A DNA stretch of 64,000 nt from a bacterium (GTDB taxonomy: Bacteria > Pseudomonadota > Gammaproteobacteria > Burkholderiales > Burkholderiaceae_C). Made by a program: the position numbers and the translations under genes. Positions 32,367 to 41,709 of the stretch are shown one piece after another; position 1 is the stretch's first letter, and the number at the start of each line of letters is the position of its first letter. The stretch covers positions 1 through 64,000 of the forward strand of contig JAVBXK010000046.1 in the NCBI GenBank assembly GCA_030824555.1. The letters run 5' to 3'. The notes under the pieces are model-generated. The model was not told the DNA's origin. It was given only the letters and a program-made list of their open reading frames with translations, and ran no database searches.

Positions 32367-33347
32367 TCACTGTGCAGGGGTAAACCCAGTGGCTTTGATG
32401 ACCGGTCCCCAATAGGCCAGTTCTTTGCGCAACAACACGTCCATTTCGTCGGCAGAGTGGAAATCAGGGGTCAACGTGGCTTTGTTGATGAGTGAGTCGC
32501 GTACTTCGGGCAGTGCCAGCGCGTACTTCAAGGCGTTTTGCACTTGTGCCAACTTGTCTTTGGGTGTGTTGGCGGGTGCCCACATGCCGGTCCATGCGTC
32601 CCCTGTGTCGATGTTGATGCCTTGTTCCTTGAAGGTCGGCACATCGGGCAGCACCGTTGAACGCTTGGCGCCGAACACCCCCAGCACGCGCACCCTTTCG
32701 CTCTTCTGGTGCGGCAATATGTCGCCCGCTGTCATGACGCCTGCGGGCACCTGCCCACCCAGCAAATCGGTCACCAGTGGGCCATTGCCTCGGTAGGGAA
32801 TGACTTGCAAGTCCATGCCAATGGCCTTGCCCAGTTGAATACCGCTGAAGTGGGTGTGGCCACCTGCACCTGCTGTGCCAAAGCTGGCGTTCTTGGGATT
32901 TGCCTTGACCCAGGCCACGTACTCTTTGGCTGTTTTGACCCCGGACTGGACACCGACTGCCAACGCAAGCGGGTATGACACGATGACACCGACAGGCGTG
33001 AAATCGGTGAGCATGTCGTATTTCAGTACGTCTTGCGGATACAGCAGAGTCTGAAATACGGGCGTGGCGTTGGGGGCAATCATGAACGTCAGGCCATCGG
33101 GTGGACTGGCCTTGAGCGCCTGTGCCGCCAACCGGCCACCTGCACCGGCCTTGTTGTCGATGATGATGGTCTGCTTGAGCACCACTGACATTTTTTCTGC
33201 CAGCAAGCGTGCCACGGTATCGGTTGATCCCCCCGGAGGGAACCCAACCAGGAACCGGATGGGTTGGCTCGTTTGCGCTTGTGCGGAAAGTGAAAATCCA
33301 CACAGTGCCGTGAGCACCCATGAAATGAATGTCTTGCGATTCAGCAT
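32367..33347 (-). CDS. Bug/TctC-family solute-binding protein in the catabolic train
   Basis: A 326-residue protein, ATG 33347 with AAGGAGA upstream. The signal peptide WVLTALCGFSLSAQAQT precedes the mature start QPIRFLVGFPPGGSTDTVAR. IIIDNKAGAGGRLAAQALK is the second Bug signature, lining the carboxylate-binding pocket. In this order of bacteria Bug proteins bind terephthalate, phthalate and other organic acids in the periplasm. Its place among degradation genes suggests that it binds the pathway substrate. No transport membrane subunits are nearby. Confidence 0.92.
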   Translation of the reverse strand: MLNRKTFISWVLTALCGFSLSAQAQTSQPIRFLVGFPPGGSTDTVARLLAEKMSVVLKQTIIIDNKAGAGGRLAAQALKASPPDGLTFMIAPNATPVFQTLLYPQDVLKYDMLTDFTPVGVIVSYPLALAVGVQSGVKTAKEYVAWVKANPKNASFGTAGAGGHTHFSGIQLGKAIGMDLQVIPYRGNGPLVTDLLGGQVPAGVMTAGDILPHQKSERVRVLGVFGAKRSTVLPDVPTFKEQGINIDTGDAWTGMWAPANTPKDKLAQVQNALKYALALPEVRDSLINKATLTPDFHSADEMDVLLRKELAYWGPVIKATGFTPAQ

Positions 33348-33412
33348 CGTTGTCTCCTTGTATTCAATTGACGATGACGGGAAGGCCCCGTCGCATTCAT
33401 TTGCCGCAACAC

Positions 33413-34528
33413 TCACACCCGTTTGAGGTGCCAGCTGGCATCACCAAAAAGTTGCCCGATGACCATCAGACGCTTGGCGTAGTGACCGACGCGACATTCA
33501 TCTGTCATGCCCATGGCCCCGTGCAGCTGGATGGCTGAGAAGCCAAGCCTGCGTCCCTGTTGATTCACGAAGGCTTTGGCTGCGGACACCAGACGTTTGC
33601 GTTGGACTGCCTCTCCAGCCTCAACGGCCATGGCTGCGGCGCACGCCATGGACTTGAGCTGTTCCAACGCAATGGACATGTCGGCCAGGGTGTGCTGCAT
33701 CACCTGGAATTTCGCCAGTGGCATGCCAAATTGCTTGCGGGTGCGGAGGTGTTCGGCGGTGTGAACAATCAGTGCATCGACGATGCCCACTGCCTCTGCA
33801 CACAGCGCAGCGATGGTGGCGTCCAGCGAAGCTTCCACCGCATCTGCCGCCTCACCCACGATCCCCAGCACGTGCTCGGCTGCCACCGGTACATCGGTCA
33901 GCGTGACGGTAGCGGCGCGGCGACCGTCCAATGTGTCGTGACCCCGAACGTGCACGCCAGGCGTGTTGGCGGCTACCGCAAAAACAGTCAGACCACCGCG
34001 CGCAGGTGCCTTGCCCGTCGTGCGCGCCACGACCAACAGCAAGTCCGCGCTGTCACCCTGCAGCACACAGGTTTTGTGACCATTGAGCAAGTACCCACCC
34101 TGGGTGGCATGGGCCTGCGTCTGCAGGCGTTGCCAGTCGTAGCGAATGCCGTCTTCGTACAAGGCCACACTGGCTTGCAGCGTGCCGCTGGCCATTCCTG
34201 GCAGCCATTGCATGTGCTGTGCGTTCGAGCCCAGACGCGTCAGCAACTGACCGGCCATGACCGTGCTTGCAACGAATGCCCCGCCACCCAATACCCGGCC
34301 CAGTTCTTGGGCGACCAGCAACACTTCAACCGGTCCCTGCTCGCTGCCTCCCGCTTCGGCTGAAAAGGGCAATCCCAGCAGCCCCAGTTGTGCCATGCCT
34401 GTCCAGCGGGTAACTGCTTGTTCTCGCGTCTCAGGGTTGCCCCGGTGCGCTGCCGGGTACTCTCCCTCGCAAAAGCGCTGCACTGCTTCGCGCAGCGCCA
34501 GATGATCGTCGTTCAAAGAAAAATCCAT
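33413..34528 (-). CDS. Acyl-CoA dehydrogenase family protein (smaller partner)
   Basis: A 371-aa flavoprotein from ATG 34528, 34 bp after the neighbouring acyl-CoA dehydrogenase gene. It has the usual N-helical, beta and C-helical domains; the C-terminal part shows RKQFGMPLAKFQVMQHTLAD and AIQLHGAMGMTDECRVGHYA. The neighbour has the same fold but different active-site regions. In side-chain degradation systems such adjacent pairs often form alpha2-beta2 enzymes, in which one subunit lacks the catalytic base. It probably oxidises an acyl-CoA together with that neighbour. Confidence 0.9.
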   Translation of the reverse strand: MDFSLNDDHLALREAVQRFCEGEYPAAHRGNPETREQAVTRWTGMAQLGLLGLPFSAEAGGSEQGPVEVLLVAQELGRVLGGGAFVASTVMAGQLLTRLGSNAQHMQWLPGMASGTLQASVALYEDGIRYDWQRLQTQAHATQGGYLLNGHKTCVLQGDSADLLLVVARTTGKAPARGGLTVFAVAANTPGVHVRGHDTLDGRRAATVTLTDVPVAAEHVLGIVGEAADAVEASLDATIAALCAEAVGIVDALIVHTAEHLRTRKQFGMPLAKFQVMQHTLADMSIALEQLKSMACAAAMAVEAGEAVQRKRLVSAAKAFVNQQGRRLGFSAIQLHGAMGMTDECRVGHYAKRLMVIGQLFGDASWHLKRV

Positions 34529-34562
34529 GGCGTGTCCTTGTGCTTTGGGCGGTGACCGGTGC

Positions 34563-35756
34563 TCAGAAGGCATCGAGCGTGGCCCGGCCGATCAGGTTGC
34601 GCTGCACCTCGCTGGTGCCGCCGTAAATCGTGAGCTTTCTGGCATCCAGGCAGTTGGCCGCCAACGCCGCCAACGAACCGTCCACCACTGCCTCATCCAG
34701 ATGCCCGAGGTCAAGTGCGTCGGCTGAAAACGGCACGGCATCAGGGCCGGCAATGTCGACCAGCATTTCAAAGATGGCCTGGCGCAGCTCTGTCCCGCGC
34801 ACCTTGAGCATGGAGGCCTCCACCCCAGGCGTGCGGCTTTGCTGGTGTGCACTCAACAGGCGCAAAGCCGTGAACTCCAGTGCCATGAGCTCTACGTCGA
34901 ACTGCGCCAACCGTGTTTGCAGGTCGGGGTCTTCACTCAGACCTTGTTGTGCGGCCAACTGGCGGGCACGGGCCAGTTGCTGCTTGCACGAGCCAATGCC
35001 TGCAATGCCCGTGCGCTCGTGGCCCAACAGATATTTGCCGTACGACCAGCCCTTGTTCAATTCGCCGACCAGGTTTTCCACCGGCACACGCACGTTGTCG
35101 AGGAAGCACTCGTTGAGATCGGCGCCACCTTCCAGCATGCGGATCGGGCGCACCAGAAGTCCAGGGGACGCCATGTCAATCAGCAAGAACGAAATGCCCT
35201 CTTGCGGCTTGGCAGCGTTGGGGTCGGTGCGCACCAGCGCGAACATCATCGAGCACCATTGCGCGTAAGAGGTCCAGACCTTGTGGCCATTCACCACAAA
35301 GTGCTTGCCGTCGGGTTCCAGCACGGCGGACGTTCGCACAGCGGCCAGATCCGAGCCCGCCCCCGGTTCCGAAAAACCCTGCGCCCACCACGTGTTGCTT
35401 TGGCGAATGTCAGGCAGATACTTCTGCTTTTGCTCTTCAGTGCCGAATGCATGCAGCACTGGCCCCAGCATCTGTATGCCGCTGGCGATGATGCGTGGCG
35501 CACCCGCCAGCTGCGTTTCCTCATCAAAGATGTACCGCTGCACGTGATTCCAACCGGGACCACCGTACTCAACCGGCCAGCTCGGGGTGAGCCACCCGCG
35601 TGCCTCCAGGATTCGGAACCAGGTGACATAGTCGGCGTGCGTCAGGCGCAGACCCATTTCAACTTTGCGCTGTATGGCTTGCGGCAGTTTGTTTTTGACG
35701 AATTCGCGCACCTCAAGCCGAAATGCTTCGTCGGCAGCGGAGAACTGGAGTTTCAT
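34563..35756 (-). CDS. Acyl-CoA dehydrogenase family protein (larger partner)
   Basis: A 397-residue acyl-CoA dehydrogenase from ATG 35756. FAD and substrate regions are visible in GFSEPGAGSDLAAVRTSA and VNGHKVWTSYAQW. The C-terminus IYGGTSEVQRNLIGRATLD is the standard ending. Its sequence resembles the long-substrate ACAD group used for branched or ring-bearing acyl-CoAs. It begins 10 bp after the CoA-synthetase gene, which fits activation followed by alpha,beta-dehydrogenation. Confidence 0.92.
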   Translation of the reverse strand: MKLQFSAADEAFRLEVREFVKNKLPQAIQRKVEMGLRLTHADYVTWFRILEARGWLTPSWPVEYGGPGWNHVQRYIFDEETQLAGAPRIIASGIQMLGPVLHAFGTEEQKQKYLPDIRQSNTWWAQGFSEPGAGSDLAAVRTSAVLEPDGKHFVVNGHKVWTSYAQWCSMMFALVRTDPNAAKPQEGISFLLIDMASPGLLVRPIRMLEGGADLNECFLDNVRVPVENLVGELNKGWSYGKYLLGHERTGIAGIGSCKQQLARARQLAAQQGLSEDPDLQTRLAQFDVELMALEFTALRLLSAHQQSRTPGVEASMLKVRGTELRQAIFEMLVDIAGPDAVPFSADALDLGHLDEAVVDGSLAALAANCLDARKLTIYGGTSEVQRNLIGRATLDAF

Positions 35757-35766
35757 GGCCGTGCTT

Positions 35767-37917
35767 TCAGACAGGGGTGGCCACCACCAACGCATCCAGC
35801 GCCAGCACTGGCTGCGTGGAACCTGCCGGGTAGGCCACCAGTGGGTTGACATCGATTTCCGTGATGCGCGGGTTGGCACGCATCTGCGCACCGACCAGGG
35901 CAACCACCTGGGCAATGGCAGGCAGGTCCACGCCCGAAGCACCCCGGATGCCGTTCAGAACAGCGGCTGCTTTCAACCTGCCCAGTTCCACCACGATGTC
36001 TGCCTGCGCCATGTTTGCCGGGACCAGGCGAACGTCTTTGAGTGCTTCGATCCAAATGCCCCCCAAACCCACCAGCACCACGGGCCCCCACTCCGGGTCG
36101 CGCTTGGCTCCCACCACCAATTCAAGTCCACGTGGACCCATGCGCTCCACCAGTGCGCCGTCCAGCGTCAACTCGGGTCGATGACGGGCCACGTTGGTGT
36201 GCAAGTGCTGCCAGCCTGCGCGCAAGGCGGCCTCGTCCGCCAACCCCACCAGCACGCCACCCACATCGCTTTTGTGTGGCAGTTCACTGGCCTGGGCCTT
36301 GAGCACCACGGGGTAACCGATCTCGGTGGCTATCCGCACCGCGTGGTCTGCATCGGTTGCCAGTGCCCCCTGGGGCACCGCCACGCCTGCGCCGGCGAGC
36401 CAGGCTTTTCCCATGTATTCGGCAAAAATGCCATTGGGTGGTACCGCCCCTGGCAGTGGCAAGGTGGCGGCCTGGCTGCAGTCGGCGCGGGATGCGCGCT
36501 GCAATGCCTCGCCGTAAGTTGCCACCTGGCGCAACGCACGCATCGCTCGGTCTGCTGACCGAAACAGCGGCACACCGCTGGTCGCAATGGCTGCAGTGAA
36601 GAACGGCTCCACCGGACTGCCGTCGCCAGTCAGCACCAGCACAGCGGGTTTGGTTGCACGGCCAATGGCTGGCACGATGTGTTCGGCCTTGTCGCGCTGC
36701 GCCATCTCTGGCCCCACCGGTATGGCCAACAAGATGTTGCCCACCCGCTCGTCGTCCAGCATGGTCAGCAGCAAATCGCCAATCAGACCAGGCTGGCGCA
36801 CGCCAATGGTGGTGTAGTCCAGTGGGTTTTCCGGCACGGCATAGGCAGGGAGCAACGCTGTGAGCTTGCTCACTGTCGGGGTTGTGAGTTCGGGCAGTGC
36901 CAGTCCAAGGTCCTCTGCAAAGTCAAGTGCAATGTTTTTCATCGCCCCGGACCCGGTCATGAAGGCCGTGCCACCAGCAGGCGGCTGCGGGTAGCGAAGC
37001 AAGATGGTGCTGGTGTCCAACAACTCGTCCAAAGACTCCACCATCACCACGGCCTCGCTCTTGAGCAGCGCGGTGGCCGTGGCATGGTCTCCCGCGAGTG
37101 CGCCTGTATGCGACTGCGCTGCCTCGCGTGCCCGCGCACTGCGGCCCGGCATCAGCAGAACCAGTGGTTTGCCCGCTGCGCGGGCTTGTGCGGCCAACTG
37201 CAAGAATGTTTGCGGGCGGCGAATTTGCTCCGCATACACCGTGATGACGCGGGTTTGCGCATCGGCGATGTAGTGCGCCAACACATCTTCGACCGCCACA
37301 GACACTTCGTTGCCGGTTGAAAACACGGCGGTCACGGGCACATCGCGGCTCAAAAAGGCGTCACGCAGGTTGGCGGCCATGAACCCGCTCTGTGCGACCA
37401 CGCCCACACCGGGGCGCTGTTCACGTGCGCGCAAGGTCAACGGCTCGAAGGTGACGGGGACGCCTGCCGCCAGGTTGGTAAAGCCCATGCAATTGGGGCC
37501 CACCAACAGGATGCCCAGGGACTTGGCCACTTCAGCCAAGGCCAGTTGTTTGGCCTGACCTTCTTCGCCAGCTTCGGCATAACCCGAAGCAAACAGCACC
37601 GCAGCGTGACATTGGCGTGCCGCCAGTGCCTTCACGGCTTCGAGCACGCCCGCCTCGGGGATGGCCAGCACAGCCAGATCAATGCCCGTTGGCAATGCGT
37701 CCACTGACTTCACGCATGGACGGCCATGGATTTCCTCGCTGCTGCGGCTCACCAGATGAAGCGTGCCGTCATATCCAAAGCGGTCGAGGTTGCCCTGGAC
37801 AAAACCACCAAATGACCGGGGGTCGGACGATGCACCCACGATGGCGATGGAGCGAGGGCACAGGATCCGATCGACCGGCAAAACGGCAGATGACGACGCT
37901 GAAGCAATCACAGACAT
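35767..37917 (-). CDS. ADP-forming acyl-CoA synthetase (NDP-forming family)
   Basis: A 716-aa fused synthetase from ATG 37917, first gene of the leftward train. Residues 15-135 are the CoA-binding Rossmann domain (ILCPRSIAIVGASSDPRSFG). Residues about 150-460 are succinyl-CoA-ligase-like and contain SHTGALAGDHA with the phosphorylated His. The C-terminal 220 residues are an ATP-grasp domain (YPVVLKAQASELPHKSDVGG). Members make acyl-CoA from ATP, CoA and a carboxylate; FerA of Sphingobium, a feruloyl-CoA synthetase, belongs to this family as I recall. Here it would activate the pathway acid. Confidence 0.9.
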   Translation of the reverse strand: MSVIASASSSAVLPVDRILCPRSIAIVGASSDPRSFGGFVQGNLDRFGYDGTLHLVSRSSEEIHGRPCVKSVDALPTGIDLAVLAIPEAGVLEAVKALAARQCHAAVLFASGYAEAGEEGQAKQLALAEVAKSLGILLVGPNCMGFTNLAAGVPVTFEPLTLRAREQRPGVGVVAQSGFMAANLRDAFLSRDVPVTAVFSTGNEVSVAVEDVLAHYIADAQTRVITVYAEQIRRPQTFLQLAAQARAAGKPLVLLMPGRSARAREAAQSHTGALAGDHATATALLKSEAVVMVESLDELLDTSTILLRYPQPPAGGTAFMTGSGAMKNIALDFAEDLGLALPELTTPTVSKLTALLPAYAVPENPLDYTTIGVRQPGLIGDLLLTMLDDERVGNILLAIPVGPEMAQRDKAEHIVPAIGRATKPAVLVLTGDGSPVEPFFTAAIATSGVPLFRSADRAMRALRQVATYGEALQRASRADCSQAATLPLPGAVPPNGIFAEYMGKAWLAGAGVAVPQGALATDADHAVRIATEIGYPVVLKAQASELPHKSDVGGVLVGLADEAALRAGWQHLHTNVARHRPELTLDGALVERMGPRGLELVVGAKRDPEWGPVVLVGLGGIWIEALKDVRLVPANMAQADIVVELGRLKAAAVLNGIRGASGVDLPAIAQVVALVGAQMRANPRITEIDVNPLVAYPAGSTQPVLALDALVVATPV

Positions 37918-38250
37918 GCAAAAACACCTTTCTGGTATGTCCTTCAATGCAAATAAGTGCACTGTTGAACTGAAGTTGTGTGAATTCTGGCATACAAAAC
38001 ATCAATATAAATACACCAGAAGTGTATTTTCTGGATTTTTAGGGTTTGTACTGATCTGATGCTTGTGTTGGCTTAGGCGGTCTTTGTCGGTTGTTGATGA
38101 GTAAAAATGGCCAAATTTACCCGTAACCATGCTGTTTTTTGAGTTGAGCGCCCGCAATGGATAGGATGGTATTTGCCAGTCTGAAGTCAACTTCGTGGCA
38201 TTTTTTATAAATCTTCTTGCATGCCACAAACAATTGGAGGTATATTTGCC
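37918..38250. promoter_or_regulatory. Divergent control region of the catabolic island
   Basis: A 333-bp AT-rich gap between the two divergent gene trains. Two dyads stand out: TTGTGTG (37976-37982) with CATACAA (37991-37997), one mismatch, 8-nt spacer; and AAATACAC (38009-38016) with GTGTATTT (38022-38029), perfect, 5-nt spacer. Both resemble operator dyads. The GntR encoded just to the right is the obvious candidate. TTGGAGG before ATG 38251 is its ribosome site. No other gene is visible here. Confidence 0.6.
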
Positions 38251-39003
38251 ATGTCTATGGATCACATTGCTTCTCTGGAACCCCTGAACGACCTCGAAAC
38301 TGCGGTGTCGTGCGAAGACGCGCGTCCACGCGGTGGGCGTTCCGTCGAAATCCGTCACGCTCTTCAAGAGGAAATAGAAAGCGGCAAGTTGCCCCCTGGC
38401 AGTCCGCTGGACGAACGGGCATTGGCGGCCCGCTTTCAGGTGTCAAGAACACCTGTGCGTGAAGCGCTGCAGCAACTGGCGGCGCGCAATTTGGTTCGCA
38501 TCGCCCCTCGTCAGGGCATGAGCGTGGCGCGCCTGTCCATCAGTCAAGTGCGGGCCATCATGGAAACCATTGGCGAGCTTGAAGGCATGTGCGCAAAGCT
38601 GGCTGCACGCCGGGTTGGTGACGAGTTGCGTGCCCAGTTGGATGTGGCCTTGCAGCATTGCCAGGATGCCGCCATTCAGGGGGGCACAGAGGAATACGCG
38701 TTGGCCAACGCCAAGTTCCATGAAGTGATTTATGCAGGCAGCCTCAACCCCTACCTGGCTGACCTGATTCGCAACGCAAGGCGCCAGATCTACCGCTACC
38801 GCTTGCGTGACTTCGTGACCAAAGCGCAGATCAACAAGTCGATGCAAGACCACCTGAAAGTGGCACGCGCCATTCAGGATGGTGACGAGATGGCCGCAAC
38901 CCATCAAATGATGTTGCACGTGCCGTCGGGGTCGACCGGATTTTCAGAGTTCCTGGCGCGAATGCCCATGAACCTGTTTGAAACAGAACCGGGTGAGTCC
39001 TGA
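38251..39003 (+). CDS. GntR-family (FCD) regulator of the catabolic island
   Basis: A 250-residue regulator from ATG 38251; the nearby ATG at 38257 is also possible. The winged helix (about residues 30-95) has IESGKLPPGSPLDERALAAR and SRTPVREALQQLAARNLV. The FCD domain follows, with VRAIMETIGELEGMCAKLAA, ANAKFHEVIYAGS and a final metal/effector His region (DHLKVARAIQDGDEMAATHQ). FCD regulators usually repress catabolic genes until a carboxylate inducer binds. Its position at the head of the rightward train suggests autoregulation and control of both trains. Confidence 0.92.
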   Translation: MSMDHIASLEPLNDLETAVSCEDARPRGGRSVEIRHALQEEIESGKLPPGSPLDERALAARFQVSRTPVREALQQLAARNLVRIAPRQGMSVARLSISQVRAIMETIGELEGMCAKLAARRVGDELRAQLDVALQHCQDAAIQGGTEEYALANAKFHEVIYAGSLNPYLADLIRNARRQIYRYRLRDFVTKAQINKSMQDHLKVARAIQDGDEMAATHQMMLHVPSGSTGFSEFLARMPMNLFETEPGES

Positions 39004-39032
39004 CGCGCCCGGTTCAACCACTTTGACCAACC

Positions 39033-39410
39033 ATGCCACGCTCCATCGACATTCCGGGTGCCTCGCACAACGCGCCCATCCCCGCTGCCGCCCGTGTGGG
39101 CAACCTGCTCTGCACGTCGGCGGTATCAGGAAAAGACCCCGCAACCGGGCAATTGCCTGCCGATGCTGCCAGCCAGGTCCATCACGCATTTGCCAACCTG
39201 AGGGCGATATTGCAAGCAGGCGGTGCGTCGCTGGATGACGTGGTGAAGTTCAGCGTGACGATCAAAGACAACGCGGTGCGTGAGCACCTCAACGCCGCGT
39301 GGCAGGCCTGCTTCCCGGACGCACACGACCGCCCGGCTCGCCACATCGTGGTGCAAGACCTGCAGCACGGTATGTGGCTGCAAATCGAGGTCATGGCATT
39401 CGTTCAGTAA
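39033..39410 (+). CDS. RidA family protein
   Basis: A 125-residue YjgF/YER057c/UK114 protein. It opens with IPGASHNAPIPAAARVGNLL and has the AVSGKDPATGQLPADAASQV strand-loop. The C-terminal VQDLQHGMWLQIEVMAFVQ lacks the classic RxxVEV arginine, since the position reads MWLQIEV. Canonical RidA deaminates reactive enamines, whereas variants in degradation clusters often act as tautomerases or hydrolases. It lies 29 bp after GntR and 37 bp before the LigJ-like gene, so a role on an oxo or enol intermediate such as 4-oxalomesaconate is possible. Confidence 0.87.
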   Translation: MPRSIDIPGASHNAPIPAAARVGNLLCTSAVSGKDPATGQLPADAASQVHHAFANLRAILQAGGASLDDVVKFSVTIKDNAVREHLNAAWQACFPDAHDRPARHIVVQDLQHGMWLQIEVMAFVQ

Positions 39411-39447
39411 CCCCCCCACCCATCACTTACTCAGGAGATGCCACTTC

Positions 39448-40449
39448 ATGATCATCGATTCCCACGCCCACATCATCATGCCGCCGGAGAGCTTTCGCTT
39501 CATGGCGGAACTTGTCGGGGGTCGTGCCAACCCCAACACCCTGCCCAAGATTCCAGATGCCGCCGTACGCAAGGTGGCAGAGGAGTTGCTCAAGGGCATG
39601 GACAGCGTGGGCACCGATGTTCAGTTCATCTCTCCGCGTCCGTACTTGCAGATGCACTCTGTCAAGCCCGGTCGTGTGACCGAGTTGTGGACCACCCATT
39701 GCAATGATCTGATTGCCCGTTACGTTGCCATGTTCCCAGACCGTTTCCGGGGCGTGGCTGGCTTGCCGCAGTACATGGATGAGGCGCTGGCGTTGCGAGT
39801 GATCCCCGAACTCAAGCGATGCGTCAACGAACTCGGTTTCATCGGCTGCCTGCTCAACCCTGACCCGACCGAGGGCCTGGGCGATCCGCCCGGGCTGGGC
39901 GATCCGTTCTGGCACCCGCTGTACCAGGCCATGACCGAACTTGATGTACCTGCCCTGATTCATTCGGCAGGCAGTTGCAGCGCACGCGAGTCATACACGC
40001 TCAAGTTCATCAACGAAGAGAGCATTGCGGTGATTTCGTTGCTGCACGCCCAAACGTTCGAGAAGTTTCCCAACCTGAAGATCGTGGTGGCCCACGGCGG
40101 GGGGGCCATTCCCTACCAGATGGGGCGGTTCCGCTCGTGGAGCGTGCGCAAAGGCGACAAAGAGACGTTCGATGAGCAGCTCAAGAAGCTGTATTTCGAC
40201 ACCTGCAACTACAGCCAGGATGCCATCGATCTGCTGTTGCGCGTAGCGGGCACCGACAACGTCCTGTTTGGCACCGAAAAGCCCGGCACGGGCAGCTCAC
40301 GCGACCCGATCAGCGGACGCGACTACGACGACATGAAGCCAGTTATCGAGAGCATCGAATGGCTGACAGACGAGCAAAAGCGCAACATTTTCGAGTGCAA
40401 CTGCAAGCGCGTCTACTCGCGCGCTTTTCGCAAAGACGATGACTGTTAA
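39448..40449 (+). CDS. Amidohydrolase-family protein, LigJ-like 4-oxalomesaconate hydratase
   Basis: A 333-aa protein from ATG 39448 (AGGAG upstream). The metal-binding His6-x-His8 motif is DSHAHI; ALIHSAGSC and IVVAHGGGAIPYQMGRFRSW supply further metal ligands, and LYFDTCNYSQDAIDLLL and DNVLFGTEKPGTGSSRDPIS follow. From memory, the order of motifs (NPDPTEG, FDTC, YDDMKPVIE) matches LigJ of Sphingobium, which hydrates 4-oxalomesaconate to 4-carboxy-4-hydroxy-2-oxoadipate. That product is the substrate of RraA-type aldolases, three of which are encoded in the leftward train. Other amidohydrolase roles (decarboxylase) are possible. Confidence 0.85.
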   Translation: MIIDSHAHIIMPPESFRFMAELVGGRANPNTLPKIPDAAVRKVAEELLKGMDSVGTDVQFISPRPYLQMHSVKPGRVTELWTTHCNDLIARYVAMFPDRFRGVAGLPQYMDEALALRVIPELKRCVNELGFIGCLLNPDPTEGLGDPPGLGDPFWHPLYQAMTELDVPALIHSAGSCSARESYTLKFINEESIAVISLLHAQTFEKFPNLKIVVAHGGGAIPYQMGRFRSWSVRKGDKETFDEQLKKLYFDTCNYSQDAIDLLLRVAGTDNVLFGTEKPGTGSSRDPISGRDYDDMKPVIESIEWLTDEQKRNIFECNCKRVYSRAFRKDDDC

Positions 40450-40464
40450 TCCTGGAGACAAACC

Positions 40465-41700
40465 ATGCCATTGAGTAAAGAAGACAACGATTTGTTGACC
40501 CGCGTCGAAAACGGCGCACCCATGGGCGAGATGCTTCGCCAGCATTACTGGCTACCGGCGGTGCCCTCGTTCAAGCTGGAGGCCGATGGCGCACCGGTTC
40601 GGGTGCGCCTGCTGGGCAAGAACTATGTGGCGTTTCGTGCCACCAATGGCGATGTTGGCGTGATCGATGAGCAATGCCCGCACCGCAAAGCCTCGCTGGC
40701 CTTGGGTCGCAACGAAGACAACGGCATCCGCTGCATCTACCACGGCTGGAAATTCAACGTCAAAGGCGAGGCGGTGGAGGCTCCCAATCACGTTGGAAAC
40801 CAAGAGCAGTTTTGCAAGCACGTGAAGGTCAACCGCTACACGACGGTGGATCGCGGTGGCCTTGTCTGGGTGTGGCTGGGCACAGGCGAAACGCCTCCAC
40901 CGTTCCCCGATCTGCCTTTCATGGATCTGCCTGTGGATCAGCGCTCGGTCACCACCGTTGAGGTGCCAACCAATTGGGTTCAAGGCGTGGAAGCGTCCAT
41001 GGATTCTTCGCACGTCGGTGTGCTGCACGAATCCACCACCCAGCTCACAGCCGGTGGCGGCAACGAGCGCATGCTGATGACCAAGTCGCTGGCACCCAAA
41101 CTTGAGTTTGAAGAGCGCCCCTACGGGTATCGCTATGCAGCCCTTCGCGCGCTGCCCGACGGCCAGGTTTATGCACGGGTCAACAACTTCGTCATGCCTT
41201 GGTACGGCATCATCTGCCCACCGGATGCCCACGGTCCGACCACGGTCTTTTTCTCTACCCCGGTCGATGATGTCACGCACCGTGCCTGGTTTGTGCACTT
41301 CAATCCGCACCGTCCCCTCGGCATGACCATCATGTCAGCGACGCCAGACGTGTGGAACTTTCCGCCCCTGCCACCTGGCGATCCAAAGGACAACTGGGGC
41401 CAGAACCGCGACATCATGAAGCGTGGCCACAAAACCGGTTTCCCCCAGCATTTGGGTACGGAAGACTTCGCCATGTTTCTGAGCCAAGGCCCCATTGCTG
41501 ACCGTACCGATGAACAGCTGTGTTCAGCGGACGGGGCCATCATCCGGGTGCGCCAGATGTTGCTCAAAGCCGCCCGCGAGTTCATGGACGGCAAGGCACC
41601 TACCATGGCCCATCACCCCGATTTGAATTACCGAAAAATTCAATCTGTGGGTGGCGTGCTGCCAGCGAATGAAGACTGGCGCACTCTGGCCGGCATCTAG
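40465..41700 (+). CDS. Rieske non-heme iron oxygenase, alpha subunit
   Basis: A 411-residue oxygenase. The Rieske cluster ligands are C71, H73 (CPHRKASL) and C90, H93 (CIYHGW). The mononuclear iron site is in MDSSHVGVLHES, with H183 and H188. The N-terminal pattern resembles the phthalate dioxygenase and O-demethylase groups (DNDLLTRVENGAPMGEMLRQ). It would hydroxylate or O-demethylate an aromatic acid, using electrons from the reductase encoded downstream at 42783. There is no beta subunit, as expected for this homo-oligomeric group. It follows the LigJ-like gene after 15 bp. Confidence 0.92.
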   Translation: MPLSKEDNDLLTRVENGAPMGEMLRQHYWLPAVPSFKLEADGAPVRVRLLGKNYVAFRATNGDVGVIDEQCPHRKASLALGRNEDNGIRCIYHGWKFNVKGEAVEAPNHVGNQEQFCKHVKVNRYTTVDRGGLVWVWLGTGETPPPFPDLPFMDLPVDQRSVTTVEVPTNWVQGVEASMDSSHVGVLHESTTQLTAGGGNERMLMTKSLAPKLEFEERPYGYRYAALRALPDGQVYARVNNFVMPWYGIICPPDAHGPTTVFFSTPVDDVTHRAWFVHFNPHRPLGMTIMSATPDVWNFPPLPPGDPKDNWGQNRDIMKRGHKTGFPQHLGTEDFAMFLSQGPIADRTDEQLCSADGAIIRVRQMLLKAAREFMDGKAPTMAHHPDLNYRKIQSVGGVLPANEDWRTLAGI

Positions 41701-41709
41701 ATTCCCTTC

